This document shows, one piece after another, positions 37,175 to 48,147 of a stretch of 64,000 nt of DNA (position 1 is its first letter; the number at the start of each line of letters is the position of its first letter). This stretch comes from Prado023 sp963700475 (GTDB lineage: Bacteria; Actinomycetota; Actinomycetes; S36-B12; CAIYMF01). Made by a program: the position numbers and the translations under genes. The stretch spans positions 183,521 to 247,520 of the forward strand of contig CAVOXR010000007.1 of assembly GCA_963700475.1 (NCBI GenBank). Direction: 5' to 3'. The notes under the pieces were generated by a model, which searched no databases, was not told the origin of the DNA, and was given only the letters and a program-made list of their open reading frames with translations.

Positions 37175-37882
37175 ATGCTCACCCCCGCACCCCCGGCGAC
37201 GCGCACGGCGCTGGTCCGGCGGGCCCGACGGATGGGTCGGATCCTGGGTGAGACCTACCCCGATGCGCACTGCGAGCTGGACTTCCAGACGCCCTATCAG
37301 CTCCTGGTCGCCACGATCCTGTCAGCGCAGTGCACCGACGTGCGGGTGAACATGGTGACCCCGACGGTCTTCGCGGCCTACCCCACCCCCGCCGACCTCG
37401 CGGCTGCGGACCGCGCGGAGCTCGAGTCGATGATCGAGTCCACCGGCTTCTTCCGGGCGAAGTCCGCGTCGCTCCAGGGGATGGCCGCACGCCTGGTGGA
37501 GGCCTACGACGGGGAGGTGCCCGGGCGCCTGAAGGACCTCGTCACGCTTCCCGGTGTGGGCCGCAAGACGGCCAACGTCGTGCTCGGAAATGCCTTCGGC
37601 GTGCCGGGGATCACCGTCGACACGCACTTCGGCCGGCTGTCCCGGCGCTTCGGGTGGACCGAGGCGGAGGACCCGGAGAAGGTGGAGGCCGAGGTCGGGT
37701 CCTTGTTCCCGAAGTCGGACTGGACGGTGCTGTCGCACCGGATGATCTGGCACGGCCGCCGCGTCTGCCACTCCCGCACTCCCGCCTGCGGAGCCTGCCC
37801 CCTGGCCCAGCTGTGCCCCAGCTTCGGGGAGGGTCAGACCGACCCGGTGAAGGCTGCCAAGCTGGTCAAGGCCGGACCATGA
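37175..37882 (+). CDS. nth: Endonuclease III
   Basis: This 235-residue DNA glycosylase/AP lyase removes oxidised pyrimidines. The HhH-GPD motif LPGVGRKTANVV holds catalytic Lys131, and Asp149 lies in ITVDTHFGRL. The [4Fe-4S] cluster ligands are Cys198, Cys205, Cys208 and Cys214 with canonical C-x6-C-x2-C-x5-C spacing. The stop overlaps the NUDIX ATG (ATGA). The nth-NUDIX-marP order is conserved in actinobacteria. Confidence 0.98.
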   Translation: MLTPAPPATRTALVRRARRMGRILGETYPDAHCELDFQTPYQLLVATILSAQCTDVRVNMVTPTVFAAYPTPADLAAADRAELESMIESTGFFRAKSASLQGMAARLVEAYDGEVPGRLKDLVTLPGVGRKTANVVLGNAFGVPGITVDTHFGRLSRRFGWTEAEDPEKVEAEVGSLFPKSDWTVLSHRMIWHGRRVCHSRTPACGACPLAQLCPSFGEGQTDPVKAAKLVKAGP

Positions 37883-38562
37883 GCAGCCAGGACGGTTCGG
37901 GGATGAGCTCGGGGTCGGCCGGCGAGGACCGGCTGGCGACCGCGCCCGAGTGGTTCGCGGAGTTCATGCGAGCCATCGATGGGGTCGCCGGACATGAGCT
38001 GTCGCGGTTCACCCCGCCGCCGGACTCGGAGACGAGGTCCTCGGCGGTGCTCATCCTGTTCGGGGAGGGCCCGCACGGTCCCGACGTGCTGCTCATCGAG
38101 CGGGCCGCTGACATGCGATCGCACGCCGGCCAGCCGGCGTTCCCCGGTGGGGGCGTCGATCCCGAGGATGACGGTCCGGTGGCCGCCGCATTGCGCGAGG
38201 CTCAGGAGGAGACCGGTCTGGAACCCGCTGGAGTCACGGTGGCGCGGGTCCTGCCCGACCTCTGGCTGCCGCCCAGCGGCTACACCGTCACGCCCGTGAT
38301 CGGCTACTGGAGCGTCCCGGCCCCGGTCTGGGCCGCCGATCCCCGGGAGGTCGCCCGTGCGGAGCGGATCCCGCTGGCGCACCTGGTCGATCCGGCGAAC
38401 CGGGTCACGGTCGTGCACCCGTCGGGTTACCGGGGTCCCGGCTTCCAGGTCGCGGACATGCTCGTGTGGGGCTTCACGGCTGGCCTGCTCGACCGCCTGC
38501 TCGACCTCGCGGGCTGGTCCCAGCCCTGGCCGACGGAGCGTGAGGTCGGGATCTCCTGGTGA
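37879..38562 (+). CDS. CoA-pyrophosphatase-type NUDIX hydrolase
   Basis: This 227-residue enzyme has the CoA-specific motif (LLIERAADMRSHAGQPAFPGG) directly before the Nudix box GGVDPEDDGPVAAALREAQEETGL. It probably hydrolyses CoA or oxidised CoA to 3',5'-ADP and phosphopantetheine, like Rv3672c. Overlap with nth at ATGA and with marP at the stop makes a three-gene coupled operon. Confidence 0.92.
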   Translation: MSSQDGSGMSSGSAGEDRLATAPEWFAEFMRAIDGVAGHELSRFTPPPDSETRSSAVLILFGEGPHGPDVLLIERAADMRSHAGQPAFPGGGVDPEDDGPVAAALREAQEETGLEPAGVTVARVLPDLWLPPSGYTVTPVIGYWSVPAPVWAADPREVARAERIPLAHLVDPANRVTVVHPSGYRGPGFQVADMLVWGFTAGLLDRLLDLAGWSQPWPTEREVGISW

Positions 38563-39737
38563 GCATGAACTGGGTCGACATCGCGCTGCTCGTCGGGCTG
38601 CTGGTGGTCGCGATCGCTGGGTGGCGATCGGGGGTCATCACCACGGCCGCCTCCTTCGCCGGCTTCATCGGCGGGGCCCTGTGCGGGGCGTGGTTGGTGC
38701 CACAGCTGCTGGACGGGCGCGAGTGGCCACCCTTCCTGCAGGCCATGGCCACGCTGGCCGGGATGTTCGTCCTGGGGGTCATCGGCCAGTCGATCCTGGG
38801 ATTCGCTGGGCGCACGGTGCGCGATGCTGTCGACTTCCGCCCGATCCGGGTGGTCGACAGCGCCTCGGGGATGGTCGTCAGCGTCCTGGCGTTCCTGCTG
38901 TGCGCCTGGATGGTGCTGTCGGTGGCGGCGTCCAGCTCCCTGGGCCCCACCTCCGAGCAGGTCCGGGCCTCCCGGGGGTTCCCCCTGCTCGACGAGGTCC
39001 TCGCCGGTCCCGGGGGGGCGCTGCTGGACGACGCGCGGGAGCTGCTGGCCACCATCGATGTGCCCAGCCTGCCGTTCAACCCGGCCACCCTGCCGCCGGT
39101 CGAGGACCCCTCGAACGTCGAGATCTCCGAGGTGGTCGCGCGCGTGGCCCGGGACTCGGTGGTCCAGGTGTCGACCACCTCGACCCGCTGCGGCTCGTCG
39201 TCGCTGGGCTCGGGGGTCGTGGTCAGCCCCGGTCGGGTGGCCACGAACGCCCACGTCGTTGCCGGTGCCGGTCGGATCACCGTCGGATCCGCGAACGACC
39301 GGGCCACTCGCGGGGCACGGCTGGTCTACCTCGACCCGCAGAACGACATCGCGATCCTGCACGTCCCCGGCCTCGAGTCGCCGGTGCCGCAGTGGGAGGC
39401 CGACGCACCGCGGGGTACCGATGCCGTGGTGGCCGGCTACCCAGGCGGGGGGCCGTTGACCCTGGGCGAGGCGCGGATCCGTGGGCAGATCGTCGTGGCC
39501 GACGACCAGGGCTCGGGCAGTCGTGAGGTGCACGTCTTCCGAGGGCTGGTGCGCCCGGGGAACTCCGGCGGCGCGCTGCTGGGGCTGGACGGGTCGGTCC
39601 TCGGGCTGGTGTTCGCCAACGCCCAGGACGACGACCAGACCGGCTTCGCCCTGACCGAGGCGGAGGTGCGCAGCGCCATCACGGCCACGCGCAACGCCAC
39701 CGAGGGGGTGTCCTCAGGCGCCTGCCGGGTCCTGTAG
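38559..39737 (+). CDS. marP: Membrane serine protease MarP
   Basis: This 392-residue protease has an N-terminal CvpA-like membrane region with about four helices (residues 5-125) and an extracytoplasmic chymotrypsin-fold domain. The catalytic triad is His232 (ATNAHVVAG), Asp263 (DPQNDIAIL) and Ser336 (RPGNSGGALL). Cys211 and Cys389 correspond to the disulphide known in mycobacterial MarP, which supports acid and oxidative-stress survival by processing the envelope hydrolase RipA. The GTG overlaps the NUDIX stop. Confidence 0.95.
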   Translation: MSMNWVDIALLVGLLVVAIAGWRSGVITTAASFAGFIGGALCGAWLVPQLLDGREWPPFLQAMATLAGMFVLGVIGQSILGFAGRTVRDAVDFRPIRVVDSASGMVVSVLAFLLCAWMVLSVAASSSLGPTSEQVRASRGFPLLDEVLAGPGGALLDDARELLATIDVPSLPFNPATLPPVEDPSNVEISEVVARVARDSVVQVSTTSTRCGSSSLGSGVVVSPGRVATNAHVVAGAGRITVGSANDRATRGARLVYLDPQNDIAILHVPGLESPVPQWEADAPRGTDAVVAGYPGGGPLTLGEARIRGQIVVADDQGSGSREVHVFRGLVRPGNSGGALLGLDGSVLGLVFANAQDDDQTGFALTEAEVRSAITATRNATEGVSSGACRVL

Positions 39738-39757
39738 GGCCCGACCGGCCATCGGGG

Positions 39758-40672
39758 TCAGGTGGTCGCGAGCCAGTCCAGCAGCGTCGCGTTGAACTCC
39801 TCGGGGCGCTCCTCGTGCGGGAAGTGCCCGACCGACTCGATCTCGGCGTACTTGTATGGCCCCGTGACGTAGTCCCCGGATCCGCGCGCGCTGCTGGGCA
39901 GCACGGTCGGGTCCGCGGCTCCCTGGATGTGCAGGACCGGCGCCGTGATGGGCGCCTTCATCCGCTTGGCGTAGCGGATGCCGTCGGGCCGCGGAACTGA
40001 CCTCAGGGCCCACCTGTGGTACTCCAGTGCGCAGTGCGCGGTGTTGAGCAGAAGCATGGCCGCGCGATAGGTCGCGGTCGTGTGGTCGTCGGGCCAGGAC
40101 GGGGTGGCCGACCAGACACGCAGAAGTCGTCCCACCTCGGAGGCGCCGTCCTCCAGCAGGTCACGCTCGGGGGAGGCCGGCACCTGGAAGCCGAACGCGT
40201 AGGCCGAGGCGCTGCGCTGTCCGGCGTCGCCCAGCAGGGAGGCCCGCAGGCGGCGGGGGTGCGGCATCGACACCGGGGCGATCGCCCGGATCGCCTCGGG
40301 ATGCGTGACGGCGGCTGTCCAGGCCAGGAACCCGCCCCAGCCATGACCCACGACGACGGCGTCACGCGAGCCGAGGGACCGGATGACCCCGCTGACGTCC
40401 GCGGAGAGGGTGAAGGGGTCGTAGCCACGCGGGGGATGGTCGGAGCCGGCGTACCCGCGCAGGTCCATGGCCGCGGCGTGGTAGCCGGCCTCGGCAAGCA
40501 CCGGCAGGGCGTGGCGCCAGGTCCACCAGAAGGTCGGGAAGCCGTGCAGAAGCAGGACCAGCGGGCCCTCGCCCATCTCGGCGACGTGGAACCGGGATCC
40601 GTTCGCCGGCACGTCGCGATGGGTCCACGGTCCCTCGACCCGGACGACCTCCTCGGGGTCGAGGAGGGTCAC
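39758..40672 (-). CDS. Alpha/beta hydrolase, EphE-like, with atypical nucleophile position
   Basis: This 304-residue alpha/beta-hydrolase resembles the epoxide-hydrolase-like protein at the ephE position next to marP. HGFPTFWWTWRHALP is the conserved oxyanion region. The nucleophile elbow reads VVGHGWGGFLAW, so the residue normally Asp (GHDWGG) in epoxide hydrolases or Ser in esterases is Gly111. The late His is in SVGHFPHEE. Activity is doubtful. The GTG at 40672 overlaps the upstream DUF1469 stop (GTGA). Confidence 0.88.
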   Translation of the reverse strand: MTLLDPEEVVRVEGPWTHRDVPANGSRFHVAEMGEGPLVLLLHGFPTFWWTWRHALPVLAEAGYHAAAMDLRGYAGSDHPPRGYDPFTLSADVSGVIRSLGSRDAVVVGHGWGGFLAWTAAVTHPEAIRAIAPVSMPHPRRLRASLLGDAGQRSASAYAFGFQVPASPERDLLEDGASEVGRLLRVWSATPSWPDDHTTATYRAAMLLLNTAHCALEYHRWALRSVPRPDGIRYAKRMKAPITAPVLHIQGAADPTVLPSSARGSGDYVTGPYKYAEIESVGHFPHEERPEEFNATLLDWLATT

Positions 40673-41121
40673 GGCGCGGGGACGGTGACTGCGCTGTCCG
40701 TGGCGGGGGCCAGGGCGGACCCGGGCTTGGCCGAAGCGGTGATCCCGGACAGGGATGCCTTGGTCTTCTCCACCCCGCCGATGGCGCGCTGAGGGGGAGT
40801 GATGTGCTTCGTGCGCGACTTGCCGACCAGCCCGAGGATGATCCCCACGAGCAGCAGTACTCCGGCGACGATCAGGAAGCCGGCCCACACCGGCAGCCCG
40901 GCCGCGACGAGCCCGTAGGCGCCGGCAACCAGGGCGAAGACGAACGCCAGGAACGCAAGGACGGCTGCGCCGATGAGCAGCCCGGAGGCGCCCGCCGCCT
41001 GCTTGGCGCTCTGGGCGACCTCGGCCTTGGCCAGCTCGATCTGCTGGCGGACGAGGCTCTGGGCGTCGGTGATGGCGGAGTTCACCAGGGTGCTGACGCT
41101 GGTGTCGGAGTTGCTGTCCAT
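40669..41121 (-). CDS. Phage-holin-like DUF1469 membrane protein
   Basis: This 150-residue protein has an N-terminal helical region (STLVNSAITDAQSLVRQQIELAKAEV), two membrane helices (about residues 43-65 and 72-95) and a charged C-terminus, matching DUF1469/phage holin superfamily III. The Q-IELAKAEV motif is characteristic. It has no known lytic role in chromosomal copies and is encoded beside EphE in mycobacteria (Rv3669). It overlaps the downstream hydrolase gene. Confidence 0.9.
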   Translation of the reverse strand: MDSNSDTSVSTLVNSAITDAQSLVRQQIELAKAEVAQSAKQAAGASGLLIGAAVLAFLAFVFALVAGAYGLVAAGLPVWAGFLIVAGVLLLVGIILGLVGKSRTKHITPPQRAIGGVEKTKASLSGITASAKPGSALAPATDSAVTVPAP

Positions 41122-41207
41122 CCGCAGTCCTTTCGAGGAAGTCGGCGCAAGGCTATCGCGGGACGGTCCCTGCCTGCGTGGCCGGCGGGATCGCAGGCCG
41201 TTGTGAC

Positions 41208-42517
41208 CTACTTCTCGTGCTCGTAGACGTCGGGGATCCCGTCGGCGTCGGAGTCGGCGTCCTCCTCGGCCACGATCTGGTCCAGGGCGCGCTTGCGACG
41301 CGCCAGGAACAGGGCGGAGAGCACCGCAGCCCCGAACGGTGGCGGCCAGGATGCCGACCTTGGCGTCGGTCAGCAGCTGGGGGTCCTCCTCGAAGGCGAG
41401 CTCGGCGATCAGCAGGCTGACGGTGAACCCGATGCCCGCCAGGACCCCCACGGCGATCACGTCGGCCCAGCGCAGGGCGGGGTTCAGGGAGGCGCGGGTG
41501 AAGCGGGCCATCAACCAGGCCCCGCCGATCACGCCGATCGGCTTGCCGACGAGCAGTCCCACCAGGACCCCGAGGGCCACGGGTGAGGTGAGTGTCGCCC
41601 CGAAGGACTCGACCGGTGCAGTGGAGTCCCCGACATCGCGGACGGTCACGCCCGCGCTGGTGAACGCGAACAACGGGACGGCGAACCCGGCCACGAAGGG
41701 GCGCAGGGCGTGCTCGGCCCTGTCCCCGGGCGACTGGTCCTCGCCCGGGTCATGGGACACCCGTGTCGCCAGTCCCATGGCCACGCCCGCGACAGTCGCG
41801 TGGATCCCCGACTCGTGGGTGGTGTACCAGATCAGCAGGGCCAGGGGCAGGTAGACCGCCAGGGCCGCTGCGCCTGCCGTTGAAGCGCCGACGCTGCAGG
41901 AACCACCACAGGGCGACCAGAGCGACCGAGGTGACGAAGTACGCGAACTGGAAGCCGTGGGAGTAGAAGATCGCGATGACCGTGATGGCGCCCAGGTCAT
42001 CGACGACCGCCAGCGTCAGCAGGAACGCCCGCAGGGCCAGGGGCAGCCCGCGCCCCATGATCGCCAGGACCGCCAGGGCGAACGCGATGTCGGTGGCCAT
42101 CGGGATGCCCCACCCGGTGCGCTCCACCGGCAGGGCCCCGGTGAAGGCCAGGTAGATCAGGGCCGGGACGATCATCCCGCCGATCGCCGCGACCACCGGG
42201 ACGGCGGCCTGTGACGGCTTGCTCAGGGTGCCGACCTGTACCTCGTGCTTGAGTTCGAGCCCGGCCAGGAAGAAGAAGAACGCGAGCAGGAAGTCCGCTG
42301 CCCACACGCTCAGTGGGAGGTGCAGGTGCAGCGCCTCGGGGCCGATCTCGGTGCTGATCAGCGCTTGGTAGGAGTCGACCCACTGGGAGTTGGCCCAGAC
42401 CAGGGCGATGGCCGCGGCTGCCAGCATCAGGATCCCGCCGACGGTCTCCAGGCGCAGGACGCGCAGCAGCCAGCCGCGTTCGCTCAGCGAAGGACGGTCG
42501 AACAGCTGCTCAGGCAT
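41208..42517 (-). pseudogene. nhaA: Na+/H+ antiporter NhaA, two frameshifts in this sequence
   Basis: The frame from ATG 42517 encodes NhaA helices including FFFLAGLELKHEVQVGTLS and the sodium-binding Asp pair in TLAVVDDLGAITVIA, then fails after FLQRRRFNG. The next frame resumes AALAVYLPLALLIWYTTHESG through GIGFTVSLLIAELAF, then fails at KVGILAATV. A third frame supplies AAVLSALFLARRKRA and an acidic tail ending at TAG 41208-41210. Both breaks equal one extra base (about 41873-41884 and 41328-41342, plus strand). Corrected length is about 435 residues. Two breaks raise the chance of real decay, but all defects in the window share the same sign. Confidence 0.85.
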
Positions 42518-42688
42518 AGGAGGACCAGCATGTCAGACCGGCGGTTCGGGGGCCCAGACTTCTCGAGGCCTGTCCGGGCCCTGCCGTGTGCGCATGCGGC
42601 GAGGGGCCGTCCAGGCGAGGGCCGCTGCGGTGATGCGGCTCGAGGACGCCCGATAGCCTTGCGCTCCCGACCCCCGAGGAGGCCGACC

Positions 42689-44641
<1,953 letters not shown>

Positions 44642-44643
44642 GC

Positions 44644-45435
44644 GTGGACGATCCGCTTCTCGGGCTGCTGGACCTCCCCGGGGTCCCTGAAGCGGTCGAG
44701 TCAGCGCGCAGCTCGGTCGACGCCCTGCTGTGGGACCGCGCCGTGGGCCGCGCCCAGCAGGAGGTGACCGCCGAGTCCGCCCTGCGCGGGGCGTGGGCCA
44801 ACGCGTGGTTCGACGGCGCCGAGGCCGGACTGCCGGAGATGCGCAGCGGAGCAGCCCTCGACGACTCGCCGATCGGCCGGGTGCTGTCCGGTGTGGTGGC
44901 GATGCACGCCGAGCTGCCCAGCCTCGTGGCGATCGTTGGCACTGCGCCGGCGCAGGCCCTGGCGCGGATGCACGCGATCGTCGCCCGCGGATTCGCACCG
45001 GACGCCGAGCTGGGGCGGCCCCGGTCCGGGGAGGTCGTCGACGATCCGCTGCGCCTGGGTGGGGTCGCGAGCTCCGCGGAGGTCGCCGAGCGGCTGTCGG
45101 ACCTCAGCCAGGTGCTGGTTGCCTCGACGGCTCCCGGCATCCTCGTCGCGGCCGTGGCGCATGCGGAGATCGCGTCCCTGCGACCCTTCGGCTGGGGTTC
45201 GGGGCTCGTGGCCCGCGCGCTGCCGCGGTTGCTGCTGGCCCAGCGCGGGGTCGACCCGGGGATGCTCGGTGCCCCCGAGGTGGGCCTGAAGGCGGCGGGG
45301 CGCCCGGCGTACGTCCGCGCGGTGCGCGGTTACGCCCAGGGGTCGGCCGACGGCGTGGCCGAGATGGTCCGGCTCGTGGCGGCGGCGGTGGAGTTCGGCG
45401 CGCAGCAGCCGGCGACCTGGATCGAGGGCGCCTGA
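44644..45435 (+). CDS. Hypothetical protein with degenerate Fic-like C-terminal motif (Rv3662c position)
   Basis: This 263-residue protein is conserved after acs in actinobacteria and is often labelled oxidoreductase without basis. The segment HAEIASLRPFGWGSGLVARALPRLLL resembles the Fic core HPFxxGNGR-x-xR, but the His, Asn and catalytic residues are substituted, so AMP-transfer activity is unlikely. WANAWFDGAEAG and VRAVRGYAQGSADGVAEMVRL are further conserved-looking blocks. The GTG starts two bases after the acs stop. Function unknown. Confidence 0.72.
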   Translation: MDDPLLGLLDLPGVPEAVESARSSVDALLWDRAVGRAQQEVTAESALRGAWANAWFDGAEAGLPEMRSGAALDDSPIGRVLSGVVAMHAELPSLVAIVGTAPAQALARMHAIVARGFAPDAELGRPRSGEVVDDPLRLGGVASSAEVAERLSDLSQVLVASTAPGILVAAVAHAEIASLRPFGWGSGLVARALPRLLLAQRGVDPGMLGAPEVGLKAAGRPAYVRAVRGYAQGSADGVAEMVRLVAAAVEFGAQQPATWIEGA

Positions 45436-45847
45436 TGGTCGCGGCCTGATGCGTCTCCGCTCTCCCGGACGCGTGCGGCCCTTCGGTGGACCCCGTGACG
45501 GCTCGTGGAGGGCGGTCCCGGGGCGATTTGTGCGCTCTGCGAGGAATGGGTGAGCGTGCGCGGGAGCCGAGCGCAGGAAGGGTCCTCCTGGGCCCGTCTG
45601 CCTGTTGCATTCCCGCGGGGCAGCCTTCATGCTTTCACTGTCCGGTCCTGATCGACCGAACCGTCGGCTCCTCCCCCCCGAGCTGACGTTCTGACGGCCC
45701 CCGCACCCCCCGGCGGGGGCCGTCCTTTTGGGCGGGCACCTCGTGCGAGGCCCTCGACCGTGCGCGGCGCAAGGGGGTTGTCCACAGGACCCCTCGTAAG
45801 GCCTTGGCCAGCGCCGACATGCGGGGAAGGCTGGTCCCCGGGGGTGC
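45436..45847. other. Intergenic region before the ssd/tad operon
   Basis: This 412-base gap holds a strong terminator (45693-45724) and a perfect DnaA box TTGTCCACA at 45778-45786. It also has a short open frame from ATG 45629 (21 codons, MLSLSGPDRPNRRLLPPELTF) whose stop overlaps the terminator stem. I cannot support the small frame as a gene. The HAD phosphatase gene found here in mycobacteria is absent. Confidence 0.6.
45693..45724 (+). terminator. Strong intrinsic terminator
   Basis: GACGGCCCCCGC (45693-45704) and GCGGGGGCCGTC (45713-45724) form a perfect 12-bp stem over an 8-base loop, followed by CTTTTGGG. It is the best canonical terminator in the window and separates the acs transcript from ssd/tad. 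Confidence 0.85.
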
Positions 45848-46996
45848 ATGATGGGGAGTCGGATAGGGCTGGTCGGGCAACGTGCTGACCTCGCGGTCGA
45901 GGTGGCTGCCCTGGCGGCGCGGGTGGGCGCGGACGTGGTGTCCCTGGACCCGGGCCACGTGCTCGACGCGGTGGGTGGGGTGCGGCCACAGGCGCCGGTC
46001 GACCTCGTGCTCGTGGACGTCGCCGTGATCGGTTCCGGAGGGCTCGGGGGTCTGGGTTTCGCGCGCGACGTGGCCGACGGGGGGCATGGAGTCGGTGCTG
46101 GTCCGGCTACTTGGCAGCCATCGGGGGTGACCGGCGACGACTCCCGGGCGGCGGTGCCCCGCGTCGGTGCACCGGTGGTCGTCCTCTGCCGCTCGGGTGA
46201 GTGCGGGTGGGCCCGTGAGGCGGCCGTCGCGCTGGACTGCGCCCACGTGGTCGAGCTGCCACTCGGGGCACCCTGGCTGGTGTCGCAGATGGCCCCGGAG
46301 CGGGGATCGGCCGTGCTGGCGGTCGTGGGTGCGATCGGCGGCGTCGGGGCCACGACGGTCGCCATCGCGTGCGCGATGGGGGCGGGCCCGGGCTGCCTGC
46401 TGGTCGATGCCGACCCCGACTCCCCGGGCCTCGACCTGCCGCTCGGGATCCCCGACGGTGCGGGGGTGCGGTGGTCGGAGATCCCGGACTCGGCGGAGCC
46501 GCTCGACGCCGGGTCGCTGCGATCAGCCCTGCCGCAGGTCGGCGGGGTCACTGTTGTCACCGGCTCCGGGATCAGGTCCGGACTGGCTTCCGTCGGTCCT
46601 GGTGGGTTCCCGGGGTCGGGGCGGGTGGCTGGCGTCCTCGGTGTCGGGCGGGCCGAGTTCGCCCGCACTGTGCTCGACGCCGGGCGGGGACTTCCTGCGG
46701 GCCTGGTCGGTCCCGGCGACCCGGTGGTCCTCGTGCTGCCTGCGACACTGGCCGGTGTCGTCGCGGGCAGGCGTGCGCTCGCGGGAGTGCCCGCCCAGCA
46801 GGTCGTGGTCGCCCTGCGGCCCACGAGCTGGCTGCCCGCCGACGAGGTGGCCGAGCAGCTGGGGGTCCCCGTGGCCCTCGAGGTCCCCCGGCTCCGGCGT
46901 GCCGCCGAGCTCGCGGACAGCGGCGACCTGCTGTCCGGGCGGACGGGCCGGGCGCTGCGCACCCTGGGCGAGGAGATCTGGCGGCAAATCGGATGA
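45848..46996 (+). CDS. ssd: Septum-site-determining protein Ssd (CpaE/MinD-like)
   Basis: This 382-residue protein resembles Ssd/CpaE, a MinD-superfamily relative that heads the Tad operon and affects septation in mycobacteria. The N-terminal ~120 residues form a receiver-like domain. The P-loop region is VGAIGGVGATTVAIA, in which the Walker Lys is Ala, so ATP hydrolysis is doubtful, as in other Ssd proteins. DADPDSPGLDLPLG is the switch region. The stop overlaps tadA (ATGA). Confidence 0.88.
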   Translation: MMGSRIGLVGQRADLAVEVAALAARVGADVVSLDPGHVLDAVGGVRPQAPVDLVLVDVAVIGSGGLGGLGFARDVADGGHGVGAGPATWQPSGVTGDDSRAAVPRVGAPVVVLCRSGECGWAREAAVALDCAHVVELPLGAPWLVSQMAPERGSAVLAVVGAIGGVGATTVAIACAMGAGPGCLLVDADPDSPGLDLPLGIPDGAGVRWSEIPDSAEPLDAGSLRSALPQVGGVTVVTGSGIRSGLASVGPGGFPGSGRVAGVLGVGRAEFARTVLDAGRGLPAGLVGPGDPVVLVLPATLAGVVAGRRALAGVPAQQVVVALRPTSWLPADEVAEQLGVPVALEVPRLRRAAELADSGDLLSGRTGRALRTLGEEIWRQIG

Positions 46997-48147
46997 CCAC
47001 GCTCGACCCGGTTCTGGTCGACACCGTGCGCTCCCGGCTGGCCCGGGACAGCCACCCGGCTGACCCGGTGGCCATCGCGTCGGCAGTGCGGGCTTCCGGC
47101 CTCGTCCTCGACCGCCCGGGCCTGGACCAGCTCACCCGCGCCCTGGGCGACGAGTTCGGTGGCCTTGGCGCTCTCGACCCCCTCATGCGCGACCCGGAGG
47201 TCACCGACATCCTGGTCAACTCCCCCGACGAGGTGTGGGTCGACCGCGGTGGTGGCCTCGTGCGGGCGCCGGTGGCGTTCCCCGATGAGGCGGCAGTTCG
47301 GCAGCTGGCGGTTCGCCTGGCGTCGCGAGCAGGACGTCGCCTTGATGACGCCACCCCGTATGTGGATGCGCGGTTGCATGGCGGTCAGCGCCTGCATGCC
47401 GTGATCCCACCGCTGTCGGTGCGGGGCACCACGATCTCGCTACGGATCCCGAGCCGGCGCCGGTTCACCGTGGCCGACCTCGTGGCCACCGGATCCGTCG
47501 ATGAGGAGGGGGCCGCCTGGCTGCGCGCCCTGATCCGATCCCGCGCCGCGTTCCTGGTCAGTGGGGGCACTGGCAGCGGCAAGACCTCCGTGCTGGGGGC
47601 ACTGCTGGGGGTCGTCCCGGCGGCGGAACGGATCGTGGTCGTCGAGGACACGTGCGAACTCGATCCCGCACATCCGCACGTGGTGAGCCTCGAATCCCGC
47701 CCGGCCAACCTGGAGGGGCAGGGCGAGATCACGTTGCGCACGCTCGTCCGCCAGGCCTTGAGGATGCGCCCCGACCGCCTCGTGGTCGGCGAGGTGCGTG
47801 GGGCCGAGGTTGTCGACCTCCTGGCAGCGATGAACACCGGCCACGAGGGCGGCTGCGGGACTGTGCACGCCAACAGCGCAGCCGCCGTCCCTGATCGTCT
47901 GGTCGCCCTGGCCCTGGCGGCGGGCATGACCCTCGCCGGTGTCCACGCGCAGGTCAGCGCCGGGCTCGAGCTCGTGGTTCATCTCGCCCGCGAACCGGGC
48001 GGGACCCGCGTGGTCGCCGAGCTCGGGGTGGTGACGAGAGGGGCCGACGGGGCCGAGGTGCGCCCCGCACTTGTTCGTCGTGAGGGCGCCCTCTGCCCTG
48101 CTGGCGGGTTCCCGCTGTTGGCAGAGCGTCTTGGGAGCCACCTGTGA
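46993..48147 (+). CDS. tadA: Tad/type IVb pilus assembly ATPase
   Basis: This 384-residue CpaF/VirB11-type ATPase powers pilus assembly. Walker A SGGTGSGKTSVLGALLG, the Asp box VVVEDTCELDP, and the His box GHEGGCGTVHANS are present. The N-terminal conserved ALDPLMRDPEVTDILVN segment is complete. Overlaps with ssd and tadB show one transcript. Confidence 0.95.
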   Translation: MTTLDPVLVDTVRSRLARDSHPADPVAIASAVRASGLVLDRPGLDQLTRALGDEFGGLGALDPLMRDPEVTDILVNSPDEVWVDRGGGLVRAPVAFPDEAAVRQLAVRLASRAGRRLDDATPYVDARLHGGQRLHAVIPPLSVRGTTISLRIPSRRRFTVADLVATGSVDEEGAAWLRALIRSRAAFLVSGGTGSGKTSVLGALLGVVPAAERIVVVEDTCELDPAHPHVVSLESRPANLEGQGEITLRTLVRQALRMRPDRLVVGEVRGAEVVDLLAAMNTGHEGGCGTVHANSAAAVPDRLVALALAAGMTLAGVHAQVSAGLELVVHLAREPGGTRVVAELGVVTRGADGAEVRPALVRREGALCPAGGFPLLAERLGSHL

